From an uncultured Bacteroidales bacterium (GTDB lineage: Bacteria > Bacteroidota > Bacteroidia > Bacteroidales > P3), in contig CAJOEN010000025.1 in assembly GCA_905233475.1 (NCBI GenBank), positions 1 through 64,000 of the forward strand: a DNA stretch of 64,000 nucleotides, written 5' to 3'. Shown here one piece after another: positions 41,324 through 50,341 of the stretch. Within the stretch, counting starts at the first letter, position 1; each line of letters opens with the position of its first letter. The notes beneath the pieces are model-generated. The model did no database searches, was not told where the DNA came from, and worked only from the letters and a program-made list of their open reading frames with translations. The position numbers and the translations under genes are program-made.

Positions 41324-42430
41324 TTATTCTCCGTTTTTGAACAGAAACTCCGGACTTACGGCCTTGAACGAGAGGCGTCCGGCCTTGGCTTCGCGAAACA
41401 CTATGCCCTCGCGCAGGGAGTCCTCGTTGAGTGCGGATTTCCCGTTGGCCATCGTCAGCACATCATTCACCGTCTTGCCCATAAGGTTCTCGTTTTCCGA
41501 CAGAACAGGGACAAACTTCATTCCCATTCGTTCCACCTCGGCCTTGGCAGTGAGGGAGTCGCGGCGACCTTCGGGGGTAACGAAATTGAAAACATACAGG
41601 TCATACTCACGCACTTTGTACTTGTTGCTCTGCACGTCGGGACCGATGCACTCGCCCTGCAGCGCCACCCAGCGGTATTGCTTGTGGTATTCCAGCCACT
41701 GAATCAGCATTTTGCGGATATTGTATTTCTCTGCCACCACCCAATAGCTTCGGCCGTCGGGCTTGGGGATACGCATATTGCGCGAGCATACGATAAACTC
41801 ATCTCTCTTGAAAAACAGAGATTTACGTCTTACCAGAGCAAAAGTGCCGCTCTGTCCGTCCACTTTCTCCGTAGCCACCCAGCGCAGGTCCTGCTCCAGT
41901 ATCTCCGGACAGTTCTGAATGCGTTCCTCGTCGGTTTTGCTGATGAAAGAAGGAAATTCCACGTTGCCTTTCTTGGGTGCCACGAGTTTGCGGAACCACG
42001 CATGACGCATAAGCCATTTGGGATAATGGCGTTTGGAGGTGACAACGTTGCGTTCCTTGTCCATAGGCGGCTCGTACTTCGTGATGCCAAACAAATCGGT
42101 TACGTCGTCGCCTACGTTTATTTCTTTCAAAGTCTTAATCTGTGGGGTGGTGAGAGGTAGCACAAGACCCTGCGAATAGACAGGCAGTCCATTGCCATCC
42201 TTAAACTTCTGTGTCTTGATTCGGAAGTTGTACTTTCTCAGAAACTCCCACTGTTCCGTCTGTGGGAAAACACTGTCGGGTTCGCAAAAAACGCACATGT
42301 CGCCGTGCTTGAAACCATCGGCCTTGCTTACCATACATGTCCACCCATCAACGGTAGCCAACTCCACCCTGTCTTTGCCTGCAATAGGCTCAACGCCCTG
42401 AATCAGTCTAATACTTGCTAATTTTCTCAT
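41324..42430 (-). CDS. RNA ligase (ATP), DRB0094/Rnl5-like
   Basis: 368 residues of the nucleotidyltransferase ligase family. The adenylated lysine is in motif I EKVDGQSGT (K189); motif III FIVCSRNMRI (about 212), motif IV EGIVFREA (about 342) and motif V KAVSPEFLFKN follow in order. The N-terminal 120 residues (IRLIQGVEPIAGKDRVELATVDGW) form an OB-like domain as in Deinococcus DRB0094. The enzyme should seal RNA 3'-OH/5'-PO4 ends, for example in nicked duplexes. It is an orphan: no kinase-phosphatase or RtcB is near. The convergent GH3 operon ends 200 bases away. Confidence 0.85.
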   Translation of the reverse strand: MRKLASIRLIQGVEPIAGKDRVELATVDGWTCMVSKADGFKHGDMCVFCEPDSVFPQTEQWEFLRKYNFRIKTQKFKDGNGLPVYSQGLVLPLTTPQIKTLKEINVGDDVTDLFGITKYEPPMDKERNVVTSKRHYPKWLMRHAWFRKLVAPKKGNVEFPSFISKTDEERIQNCPEILEQDLRWVATEKVDGQSGTFALVRRKSLFFKRDEFIVCSRNMRIPKPDGRSYWVVAEKYNIRKMLIQWLEYHKQYRWVALQGECIGPDVQSNKYKVREYDLYVFNFVTPEGRRDSLTAKAEVERMGMKFVPVLSENENLMGKTVNDVLTMANGKSALNEDSLREGIVFREAKAGRLSFKAVSPEFLFKNGE

Positions 42431-42580
42431 AGTTTGGCTTTTAAAAGTTATATATTCAATTCGTTATAACGTCAAAAAATCCGAAATGTTGTGTTAGGGA
42501 ACGACAAAAAGCAAAAATCTTTGTCGCAATGGAAAAAAAGTTGGACACGAATAACACGGATCTTACAAATAATGATTTGT

Positions 42581-42691
42581 GGTGCTTCTATTTATTCGTT
42601 TGAGAGTGTTATTATTTCTCCGCACTTCGTTCTATCGAAACAGCCACTGGCTGTTTTTTCACCATCTCCGAGGCATTTTTTAGAAACCACC
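42581..42691 (-). mobile_element. MITE-like element, copy E (inverted, different core)
   Basis: Left end contains CTTCTATTTATTCGTTTGAGAG, too long to quote with flanks, which is identical over 22 bases to the inverted right end of copy A (14240s-14264). The right end TCTCCGAGGCA..TTTTTAGAA.CC matches the inverted left end of A-D. The core differs and holds a hairpin with T-run (42638-42659). It occupies the 480-base gap between the RNA ligase and pdxA, in which I see no gene. Confidence 0.7.
42638..42659 (+). terminator. Terminator-like hairpin inside element E
   Basis: AACAGCCA-c-TGGCTGTTTTTT. No gene on the plus strand directly precedes it, so its role is unclear. Confidence 0.55.
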
Positions 42692-42804
42692 TTGTGTATA
42701 TTACTGCAATTCGTGGCCGTATATTTGATACAGTCGAGTTTTGACTCCCCAAAGTTCCCCTGTTTAAGGGTGTTAGGGGAATTTTAAAAAAACTTGTGCC
42801 GAGG

Positions 42805-42836
42805 TTTTGCCATTTCGAAAAAAAAACGTATTTTTG
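42805..42836 (+). promoter_or_regulatory. Promoter for pdxA-polA
   Basis: -33 TTTTG ending at 42809, 19-base spacer, -7 TATTTTTG at 42829-42836; the start codon is 74 bases further. Confidence 0.62.
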
Positions 42837-42910
42837 CAGTTTGGCAGTCGGACTACAGGCAATGCAACCTGCCGTTTCCGACCATGTTACACAAATAAAA
42901 CCAACGCACC

Positions 42911-43936
42911 ATGCAAGAAAAAATAAAATTAGCCATAACCCACGGCGACATCAACGGAGTGGGATACGAAGTAATTCTGAAAACCTTTGCCGACAGCCGT
43001 ATGCTGGAGCAATGCACCCCCGTGCTTTACGGTTCGTCGAAGATAGCCACCTACCACAAGAACCTGCTTGCGCAAAACGACCTGAATTTTGTGAACGCTC
43101 GCGATGCCAAGAGTCTGCAACACAATAAGTTCAACATCATCAACATAACCAATGATGAGATAAAAATTGACGTGGGCAAATCCACCGAAATTGCCGGACA
43201 ACTGTCGTCGCTCGCCCTCGAACGCGCCTGCGAAGACCTTATAAAAGGCGATGTGGACGTGCTTGTTACCGCTCCCATCAACAAAAAGAACATACAGTCG
43301 CAGACGTTTGATTTCCCCGGCCACACCGAATACCTCTCGCAGAAATTCGGCACAAAAAGTCTTATGATGATGGTGTGCGACCGCATACGTATCGGCATAG
43401 TTACCAACCACCTGCCCTTGCGTGAGGTACCCAATGCCATTACCAAGGATTTGCTTCTGGAAAAGATTTGCATTATGGACCAGTCGCTGAAACGCGATTT
43501 TGGAATTACCCGTCCCAAGATTGCCGTGCTTGCCCTCAACCCCCATGCCGGCGACAACGGCGTTATCGGCGACGACGACCAGCGCGTGGTGGCTCCAGCC
43601 ATTCAGGAAGCCATAGACAAAAATATGCTGGTTTACGGCCCCTACCCCTCCGACGGGTTCTTCGGTTCTTCGGAGTTTAACCATTTCGACGGCGTTCTGG
43701 CACTCTACCACGACCAAGGTCTGATTCCTTTCAAACTGATGTCGTTCACCGAAGGCGTGAACTTCACCGCCGGACTGCCATACATACGCACATCGCCCGC
43801 CCACGGCACCGCCTACGAGATTGCCGGAAAGGACAAAGCCTCCGAACAATCGTTCCGCAGCGCCGTGTATCTGGCTTGCAACATATTGCGTAATCGCAAG
43901 GAGTACGACGCTCTTATTGAAAACTCCTTGAAATAA
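42911..43936 (+). CDS. pdxA: 4-hydroxythreonine-4-phosphate dehydrogenase
   Basis: 341 residues, usual length. PdxA oxidises 4-phosphohydroxy-L-threonine in the DXP-dependent vitamin B6 pathway. Diagnostic segments: ITHGDINGVGYEVILKTF near the start, VTAPINKKNIQSQTFDFPGHTEYL (metal and substrate residues, about 116-139), LALNPHAGDNGVIGDDD (about 203), YGPYPSDGFF and LYHDQGLIPFKLMSF. It is 22 bases upstream of polA and shares its promoter. Confidence 0.96.
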   Translation: MQEKIKLAITHGDINGVGYEVILKTFADSRMLEQCTPVLYGSSKIATYHKNLLAQNDLNFVNARDAKSLQHNKFNIINITNDEIKIDVGKSTEIAGQLSSLALERACEDLIKGDVDVLVTAPINKKNIQSQTFDFPGHTEYLSQKFGTKSLMMMVCDRIRIGIVTNHLPLREVPNAITKDLLLEKICIMDQSLKRDFGITRPKIAVLALNPHAGDNGVIGDDDQRVVAPAIQEAIDKNMLVYGPYPSDGFFGSSEFNHFDGVLALYHDQGLIPFKLMSFTEGVNFTAGLPYIRTSPAHGTAYEIAGKDKASEQSFRSAVYLACNILRNRKEYDALIENSLK

Positions 43937-43958
43937 ACTTTTTTAACACCCTACGACC

Positions 43959-46757
43959 ATGAAAAACAAGCTGTTACTGCTCGACGGTATGGCAATAACT
44001 TATCGTGCCTACTACGCACTGAGCCGCAACCCACGTATCACCTCCAAAGGTCTGAACACATCGGCAATAATGGGATTTACATCCACGCTTTTCGAGCTGA
44101 TACAAAGTCAGAAACCTACGCATATCGCTGTGGCTTTCGACCTGCCCGCCCCCACTTTCCGCCACAAGCGTTTTGCCGAATACAAGGCCAACCGCGACGC
44201 CATGCCCGAAGACATACAGCTTGCCCTGCCGTATATCCGCGAGATAATAACGGCTTTCAACATCCCCATCGCCACCTGCGAGGGCTACGAGGCCGACGAT
44301 GTGATAGGCACCCTCGCTCACAAAGCCGAACAGCATGGTTTCGAGGTGCTTATGGCCACTCCCGACAAGGATTTCGGACAGCTCGTCACCGAAAATGTGA
44401 AGATTTACAAGTTCGGGCGTATGGGACATAAGGACGAAATTATGGGCGTACCCGAAATTCTTGCCAAATTCGGCATACAGCGCTGCGAACAGGTTGCCGA
44501 CATCCTCGGACTTTGGGGCGACTCCATCGACAATATCCCCGGCATTCCCGGCGTGGGCGAGAAAAAAGCCACGCAGCTCGTCAACGAGTTCGACAGCGTG
44601 GAAAACCTCGTGCAGAACTACAGCAAGATAAAGAACGACAAACTGCGCGAACTTGTGGGGCAATACACCGAACAGGCCCTGCTTTCGAAAGAGCTTGCCA
44701 CCATAGCCCTCGACGCCCCCATCGATTTCGACGAGGAAAGCATGCTGCTCACCGCTCCCGATTTCGAAAGACTCAAAGAGCTATTCAACGAGTTGGAATT
44801 CCGCAACTTAGCCAACCGTATATTTACCCACTACAGCACCACCTCTCCCGAACTCATCACTCTGATGCAAAGTCCTTCTCCACAGGCTAATACCACCGCC
44901 AAAAAGTCGTCTCAGCCCACCCTTTTCGACAATCCCGACCAACTTGACCTTTTCGGTAGCCAACCAAACGACACCCCTACCACGACAGAAGAAAAGAGAT
45001 ACCGTTCTATCTCCTCGGCAGAAGAAATCGAACAACTAATCAACAAACTGAAAGACAGTAGTTTGTTTTCCATCCATTTCTTGCAGATTTTGGACAGGAC
45101 AATAGGCGTGGCACTTGCAGGGGAAGGCATAGAAACGACTTTAATTGACGTAAGTAAAGACGCTGGTTTAGAAATTATTAAACCTTTGCTTGATGCCGAA
45201 AAACCGACAAAAATCTGTCTGGACCTGAAACAGACTAAAAAACTGCTTCACGGCTACGGCATGGAGTTGCACGGCGATATGTTCTGCACCACCATCGCCC
45301 ATTACCTTCTGCACTCCGAATCGCGGCACACCGCCGACTATATCTTCCGCAGCTACCTCTCGCAGGAGATTTTCGACATCGACACCTTCACCAAAAAGGT
45401 TACCAAAAACGACGTAGAGGCTTTTGTCGCCGAAAACCGCACCACCCTTGACAACGCCGCATGCCACACCGCCGAACTGCTCCTGCAGACCTATCCCCTG
45501 CTCGACAACGAGCTTAAGGAGACAGGTGCTGAAAAGCTTTACCGCGAGGTGGAAATCCCGCTTGTGGACGTTCTTCTGAGCATGGAAAACGAGGGCGTGC
45601 GCATCGACACCGACTACCTAAAGAATTATTCTGAACAACTGCAGAAAGAACTACAAAACATTGAAAAACAGATTTTCGAATACGCCGAAGGCTCGTTCAA
45701 CATCAACTCGCCGAAACAGCTGGGCGAAGTGCTTTACGAAAAGCTGAAGATTGTGGACAAGCCGCCGAAAACAGCCACAAAACAGTATTCCACCGCCGAG
45801 GACGTGCTACAGAAACTCGCCGACAAGCACGCCATTGTGCCTCTGATTCTGGAATACCGCTCGCTGACGAAACTCATAGGCACCTACCTCGACTCCTTCC
45901 CCAAGCTCATCTCCCCCACCGACCAGCGTCTGCATACCATTTTCAATCAGACAGTTACAGCTACGGGGCGACTCAGCTCCAGCAATCCCAACCTGCAAAA
46001 CATACCCATCCGCACCCAGCGCGGGCGCGAGATACGCAAGGCTTTCGTGCCCCGCAACGAGGAATACACCCTGCTTGCCGCCGACTACTCGCAGATAGAG
46101 CTTCGCATTATCGCATCCCTTTCGGGCGACGAACATCTGAAAGCGGCTTTCGTGCAAAACCTTGACATCCACGCTTCTACGGCAGCCAAGATTTACAAGC
46201 TGCCCATCGAGGAGGTTAGTGCCGACCTGCGGCGCAACGCCAAATCGGTGAACTTCGGCATCATTTACGGCATCTCCGCTTTCGGTTTGGCCGAACAGCT
46301 CGGCATACTGCGCAAAGAGGCGCAAGAGCTTATCGATGAATACTTCGTGCAGTACCCCGACATCAAGAAATACATCGACAACTGCATCGCCACCGCCCGC
46401 GAACAGGGCTACGCACAGACCATGCTTGGACGGCGCAGGCCATTGCCCGACATCAACTCACGAAACAACAACATACGAAGTTTTGCCGAACGCAACGCCG
46501 TGAATATGCCCATACAAGGAACCTCGGCGGATATGATTAAAATAGCCATGAACAACATCTACAGGGAGTTCGTGAAACGCGGCCTTAAATCGAAGATGAT
46601 TCTACAAGTGCACGATGAGCTTGTGTTCGACGTTTTCAAACCGGAATTGGACGAGGTAAAAGCCATTGTTACCAAAATGATGGATACCGCCCTGCCCCTT
46701 TCGGTACCAATAGAATTGGGCATAGAAACCGGAAACAATTGGTTGGAAGCACATTGA
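43959..46757 (+). CDS. polA: DNA polymerase I, with degenerate proofreading domain
   Basis: 932 residues. 5' nuclease domain (1-290): FDLPAPTFRHKRFAEYKANRD, EADDVIGTLA, TPDKDFGQLV and LWGDSIDNIPGIPGVG are intact. Polymerase domain (about 530-932): motif A LLAADYSQIELRIIASLSGD, motif B RRNAKSVNFGIIYGIS, motif C LQVHDELVFD are intact. The 3'-5' exonuclease region (about 345-530) lacks the DxE of Exo I (reads SLFSIHFLQILDRT), the Asp of Exo II (CLDLKQTKKLL) and the YxxxD of Exo III (FVAENRTTLDNAA). It therefore probably gap-fills and removes primers without proofreading, as in Thermus Taq. A heptamer array follows the stop. Confidence 0.95.
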   Translation: MKNKLLLLDGMAITYRAYYALSRNPRITSKGLNTSAIMGFTSTLFELIQSQKPTHIAVAFDLPAPTFRHKRFAEYKANRDAMPEDIQLALPYIREIITAFNIPIATCEGYEADDVIGTLAHKAEQHGFEVLMATPDKDFGQLVTENVKIYKFGRMGHKDEIMGVPEILAKFGIQRCEQVADILGLWGDSIDNIPGIPGVGEKKATQLVNEFDSVENLVQNYSKIKNDKLRELVGQYTEQALLSKELATIALDAPIDFDEESMLLTAPDFERLKELFNELEFRNLANRIFTHYSTTSPELITLMQSPSPQANTTAKKSSQPTLFDNPDQLDLFGSQPNDTPTTTEEKRYRSISSAEEIEQLINKLKDSSLFSIHFLQILDRTIGVALAGEGIETTLIDVSKDAGLEIIKPLLDAEKPTKICLDLKQTKKLLHGYGMELHGDMFCTTIAHYLLHSESRHTADYIFRSYLSQEIFDIDTFTKKVTKNDVEAFVAENRTTLDNAACHTAELLLQTYPLLDNELKETGAEKLYREVEIPLVDVLLSMENEGVRIDTDYLKNYSEQLQKELQNIEKQIFEYAEGSFNINSPKQLGEVLYEKLKIVDKPPKTATKQYSTAEDVLQKLADKHAIVPLILEYRSLTKLIGTYLDSFPKLISPTDQRLHTIFNQTVTATGRLSSSNPNLQNIPIRTQRGREIRKAFVPRNEEYTLLAADYSQIELRIIASLSGDEHLKAAFVQNLDIHASTAAKIYKLPIEEVSADLRRNAKSVNFGIIYGISAFGLAEQLGILRKEAQELIDEYFVQYPDIKKYIDNCIATAREQGYAQTMLGRRRPLPDINSRNNNIRSFAERNAVNMPIQGTSADMIKIAMNNIYREFVKRGLKSKMILQVHDELVFDVFKPELDEVKAIVTKMMDTALPLSVPIELGIETGNNWLEAH

Positions 46758-46759
46758 TA

Positions 46760-46808
46760 GTTCGGAATTCGGAATTCGGAATTCGGAGTTCGGAATTTTG
46801 AATTTGTA
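46760..46808 (+). repeat. Heptamer array after polA
   Basis: Seven units (gttcgga, attcgga x3, gttcgga, attttga, atttgta), starting two bases after the stop codon. Confidence 0.8.
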
Positions 46809-46985
46809 GAGACGATGTGTACATCGTCTAAAATGTAGAATGTGTACATCGTCGGAATGATTGAATAACAATGTAGAGACGTGCCGTGGCGCGTCCCCGA
46901 TAATTAGGAATTATTGTAGGAACATTATATTATGGCGTATTTATATCGTTCAATCGTAGAGACGTGCCGTGGCGCGTCCCCGATA
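46805..46985. repeat. GTAGAGACG hairpin repeats
   Basis: Three copies: GTAGAGACGATG-tgta-CATCGTC near 46806-46828, a half copy to 46853, and two nearly identical GTAGAGACGTGCC-gt-GGCGCGTCCCC units at 46873-46900 and 46956-46983. Together with the heptamers they fill the 313-base gap between polA and the next gene, where I see no coding sequence. Confidence 0.75.
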
Positions 46986-47070
46986 GTAGAAACGTCATAT
47001 TATGGTGTCCGAACGTTTGGGCGTCATACAAATAAAAAAATCGGTGCAAAAATATACATAAAATAAAATC

Positions 47071-48090
47071 ATGAAGAAGAAAATAATAATATTGATAGCT
47101 TTTGCTTTTACGGCTCAGATTGCTTTTTCACAGGAATGCCGTTTCGAAGGCAAGATAATCACTTCGGAACTGATGGGCAAAGGTTCCAAAATAGAGAGCG
47201 TAACTTACTACAAGGACGGCAATTCGGTATGCTACATTGCTTATATGAAAACCCGAATACTTTCCAAAAACGGCATTCTGTACTCCATTGACTACTCTGA
47301 CGCACGGCCAACGGTGTCTGTAATGACCACACAAAATCATGACATTCAGAAACAGGAACAAAGCTCGGTAAATCTTGAAAAAGAGGTTATTAACGGCCAT
47401 AGTTGTGTCGTAGTGGAGAAAAATGTAGAAAGGACGGCAGGTTTATTCACAATGAAAAAGACATCACAAAGTTGGATAGACACCTCGTTCTGCCTCGAAA
47501 ACTCCGAATCTCCTTCAGGCAAAGGTCTAACCGTAAAAAAAATTTCCACTATGGAGATGAATGAACGGAAAAACACTATTACATCCGAGTTGGTCTCGGT
47601 GGTGGAATGTCCCGTTGCCGACAGCCTGTTTTACCTTCCCGATGCCACTGAGGCGCGTTACATCTACGCCGGCGATGTTATTGCGGCTTTGAAAAACCCC
47701 TCCGACACCGCCCTTTTGAAAAAGATTGCCGACGTTGAGCCACAACAGAAGTCCGAATGGAAGCACTGTACCGAAATTGACGATGACACGTTTACCAAAA
47801 GCGTAAAAAAGGACATCTCTGTGGTGGACTTTTCGGCAGTATGGTGCAAACCGTGCAAAATGCTACAACCAATTTTGGACAATATGGCTTACAAATACCA
47901 AAAACGTGCAAAATTCTTCACTATAGATATAGATAAATCGCCAAAAACCGCCAAGCAATTGGGTATCAAGGCAGTACCTATCGTAATTGTCTTCAAACAC
48001 GGCGTGGAGACAGGTCGAATAGAAGGTTTCTACCCCGATATTGAGAAACAAGTAGAAAAATTTATTACCGAAGCCGAGACGAAAAAATAG
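47071..48090 (+). CDS. Exported protein with C-terminal thioredoxin domain
   Basis: 339 residues. Signal peptide MKKKIIILIAFAFTAQIAFS. Residues about 22-220 form a beta-rich domain (ECRFEGKIITSELMGKGSKIESVTYYKDGNSV ... VVECPVADSLFYLPDATEARYI) reminiscent of DUF4412-like exported proteins. Residues about 240-339 are a thioredoxin: VVDFSAVWCKPCKMLQPILDNMAY with C-K-P-C and QLGIKAVPIVIVFKHG with the cis-proline. The order suggests a periplasmic redox protein with a substrate-recognition front half. No recognisable promoter; neighbours are unrelated. Confidence 0.8.
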   Translation: MKKKIIILIAFAFTAQIAFSQECRFEGKIITSELMGKGSKIESVTYYKDGNSVCYIAYMKTRILSKNGILYSIDYSDARPTVSVMTTQNHDIQKQEQSSVNLEKEVINGHSCVVVEKNVERTAGLFTMKKTSQSWIDTSFCLENSESPSGKGLTVKKISTMEMNERKNTITSELVSVVECPVADSLFYLPDATEARYIYAGDVIAALKNPSDTALLKKIADVEPQQKSEWKHCTEIDDDTFTKSVKKDISVVDFSAVWCKPCKMLQPILDNMAYKYQKRAKFFTIDIDKSPKTAKQLGIKAVPIVIVFKHGVETGRIEGFYPDIEKQVEKFITEAETKK

Positions 48091-48144
48091 TATATTTCTG
48101 CGTTCCTAACTTGGCTAAGGCGGTGTTCTCTTTTTGGGGAATAG

Positions 48145-49014
48145 TTATAAGGCAATGCGTAAGCCGAAGCAGTTGCTGTGATAGTCGGGATTGTGCTTGC
48201 CACGCTGCGACACTCGGGAATTTCTCTCAAAATCGTACCAACCGCCACCACGTACAACGCGAACAGAGCCAGAATCCGCCCCTCTCGGATTTTTTTCTGC
48301 GTCGGCAGTATATGTCGAACACCAATCGTTGCACCACTCCCAAACATTGCCATTCATATCGTACAGGCCAATCTCGTTGGAGGCTTTGCTTCTTACAGGA
48401 TGGGTACAGCAGTTGTTGTTCATAACTGTGTCCCATTTCCAATCGCTATCATTGCCTTGCAGATACCTGTCGCCACTGTTTTTCCAATACCACGCAACAT
48501 CATCCAAGCAGTTACTGCCGCTATATCTGTACCCACGGCTGTTTCTACCTCCACGAGCGGCATACTCCCATTCCGCCTCGGTCGGCATACGAAAACGTTT
48601 GCCTGTGAGGGCGTTCAATCTATTTATAAAATCATCACAGTCGTACCAAGTTACATTTTCGACAGGATAATCGGCTCCTTTGGTATTGTAATAACTCGGA
48701 TTGCTACCCATCACAGCCTGCCATAGTTCCTGAGTCACCTCGGTCTCAGCAATATAAAAATCACCGAGGGTTACAATGTGCTGAGGTTTTTCAAGGTTAT
48801 AAGCGACTGTATCACTGTCGGGTGCTCCCATTTGGAAAGTGCCGCCCTTAACCTTAATCATCCCAAACGAAACTCCGTTTACGGTTACGACGCTTCTTCC
48901 AGCAATAAAACTTTTGCCGTGTCCTCTTCCATTAATTTCATCTTCACAAGATGTGATGACAAATCCCACTAAGAGCACTGCCACAACAGGCATTTTTTTT
49001 AGTATCCTTTTCAT
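48145..49014 (-). CDS. SUMF1/formylglycine-generating-enzyme-like lipoprotein
   Basis: 289 residues. Lipobox FVITSCED (Cys at residue 23). The rest is the FGE-sulfatase fold: FGMIKVKGGTFQMGAPDSD, FYIAETEVTQELWQAVMGSNPSYY, RLPTEAEWEYAARGG (here RMPTEAEWEYAARGG, about residue 142), DMNGNVWEWCNDW and RVVRGGGWYDF. The domain is used in many Bacteroidota lipoproteins, including gliding/T9SS GldJ/GldK relatives, and is often non-catalytic. The SUMF1 catalytic cysteine pair cannot be confirmed. TATATTTG promoter upstream. Confidence 0.88.
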   Translation of the reverse strand: MKRILKKMPVVAVLLVGFVITSCEDEINGRGHGKSFIAGRSVVTVNGVSFGMIKVKGGTFQMGAPDSDTVAYNLEKPQHIVTLGDFYIAETEVTQELWQAVMGSNPSYYNTKGADYPVENVTWYDCDDFINRLNALTGKRFRMPTEAEWEYAARGGRNSRGYRYSGSNCLDDVAWYWKNSGDRYLQGNDSDWKWDTVMNNNCCTHPVRSKASNEIGLYDMNGNVWEWCNDWCSTYTADAEKNPRGADSGSVRVVRGGGWYDFERNSRVSQRGKHNPDYHSNCFGLRIAL

Positions 49015-49109
49015 TTTTTGTTGCGTTTTATTTGTCGATAATAGACAAGTTATTTATATACAACTACTTATAAACATTTCTAAAAATATTTTGTCTTTTG
49101 TTCGGATTG

Positions 49110-49140
49110 CAAATATACATTTTTTTAACGCTTTTCGCAA
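49110..49140 (-). promoter_or_regulatory. Promoter for the SUMF1-like lipoprotein
   Basis: Minus-strand -7 TATATTTG (49110-49117) with TTG (49138-49140) 20 bases upstream. Confidence 0.6.
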
Positions 49141-49170
49141 AAAAAAACACCCACATTTTAAATGCAGGTG
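49139..49170 (-). terminator. Intrinsic terminator after mreB
   Basis: On the minus strand CACCTGCATTT/AAATGTGGGTG with two G-T pairs, followed by eight T, 32 bases after the mreB stop. Confidence 0.82.
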
Positions 49171-49201
49171 CCAAACAAAAACATTTATAGAACACACAAA
49201 A

Positions 49202-50230
49202 TTATTTTATCAAAAAGTCGAATTTGTCGAGGTTTTTCAATGCTATGCCTGTACCACGTGCCACAGCGCGCAGGGGGTCTTCGGCAATGTGTACTTTAAG
49301 TTTGGTGCGTTCGGCTATACGGGCGTCCAAGCCGCGCAACAACGAGCCGCCGCCAGCCAAATAAATGCCCGAGTCGAAAATATCGGAAGCCAATTCGGGA
49401 GGAGTTTCGCTCAAAGCCTCAAGTATGGCACTTTCGATACGGCTGATGGATTTGTCCAAAGCATTGGCCACCTCCTTGTAGGAGACGAGACGTGTTTCGG
49501 GAATACCTGTAGCCATATTTCTTCCGCGAGCCACAAAATCTTCGGGAATATTGTCCTTAAGTTCGCTCACAGCCGAGCCTACCTGTATTTTTATCTGTTC
49601 CGCTGTGCGCTCGCCAATCATAAGATTGTGCATTTTACGCATATATTCGCAGATATTGTCGTTGAACTCGTCGCCGGCTATGCGCACCGATTTGTTACAT
49701 ACGATGCCGCCAAGGGGAATAACAGCTATTTCGGCGGTACCACCTCCGATGTCCACAATCATGTGTCCCACAGGTTCGGTAACGTCAATGCCTATACCAA
49801 TTGCTGCGGCCATTGGCTCGTGAATCATACGAATTTCCTTGGCACCTGCCTGTTCTGCCGATTCGCGCACTGCACGTTGCTCCACGTTGGTTATACCCGA
49901 AGGTATGCAGATAACCATCTTCAAAGCGGGGGCAAGTATGCTCCGAGTTACATCGGCCATTTTAATAAACTCACGTATAAGATGTTGCGCCATCTCAAAA
50001 TCGGCAATAACGCCACCTTTCAACGGACGTATGGTGCGTATATGGTCGTTTTCATGACCTATATACATAGCCGCTTTTGTTCCTACGGCAATAATTTTAT
50101 TTTCTTTGTTGGTGTCTATTGCGACCACAGAAGGCTGGTCTATCACTATCTGGTCGTTGTACATAACGATGGAGTTAGCTGTTCCCAAGTCCATCGCAAT
50201 TTCTTTGTTGAATATTGAAAATAATCCCAT
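49202..50230 (-). CDS. mreB: Rod shape-determining protein MreB
   Basis: 342 residues, actin fold. MreB filaments position cell-wall synthesis. Motifs: phosphate 1 MDLGTANSIVMYND (about residues 14-27), VAIGTKAAM-like IIAVGTKAAMYIG, phosphate 2 MIVDIGGGTAEIAVIPLGGIV, and the adenosine motif GIYLAGGGSLLRGLD (about 285-299). It follows purH on the same strand, an order common in Bacteroidota, but a terminator follows it and mreC/mreD are not adjacent. Rod shape is suggested for the host. Confidence 0.97.
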   Translation of the reverse strand: MGLFSIFNKEIAMDLGTANSIVMYNDQIVIDQPSVVAIDTNKENKIIAVGTKAAMYIGHENDHIRTIRPLKGGVIADFEMAQHLIREFIKMADVTRSILAPALKMVICIPSGITNVEQRAVRESAEQAGAKEIRMIHEPMAAAIGIGIDVTEPVGHMIVDIGGGTAEIAVIPLGGIVCNKSVRIAGDEFNDNICEYMRKMHNLMIGERTAEQIKIQVGSAVSELKDNIPEDFVARGRNMATGIPETRLVSYKEVANALDKSISRIESAILEALSETPPELASDIFDSGIYLAGGGSLLRGLDARIAERTKLKVHIAEDPLRAVARGTGIALKNLDKFDFLIK

Positions 50231-50341
50231 TTTGTGTTTTTGTTCTATTATATTTTTTTTAAATTCTTCCTTTGTTACGTCAATAATCTGATTAGGTTAC
50301 AAAAAAGTATATTTTTTTTCACTTTTTTTGCCAAAACCAAA

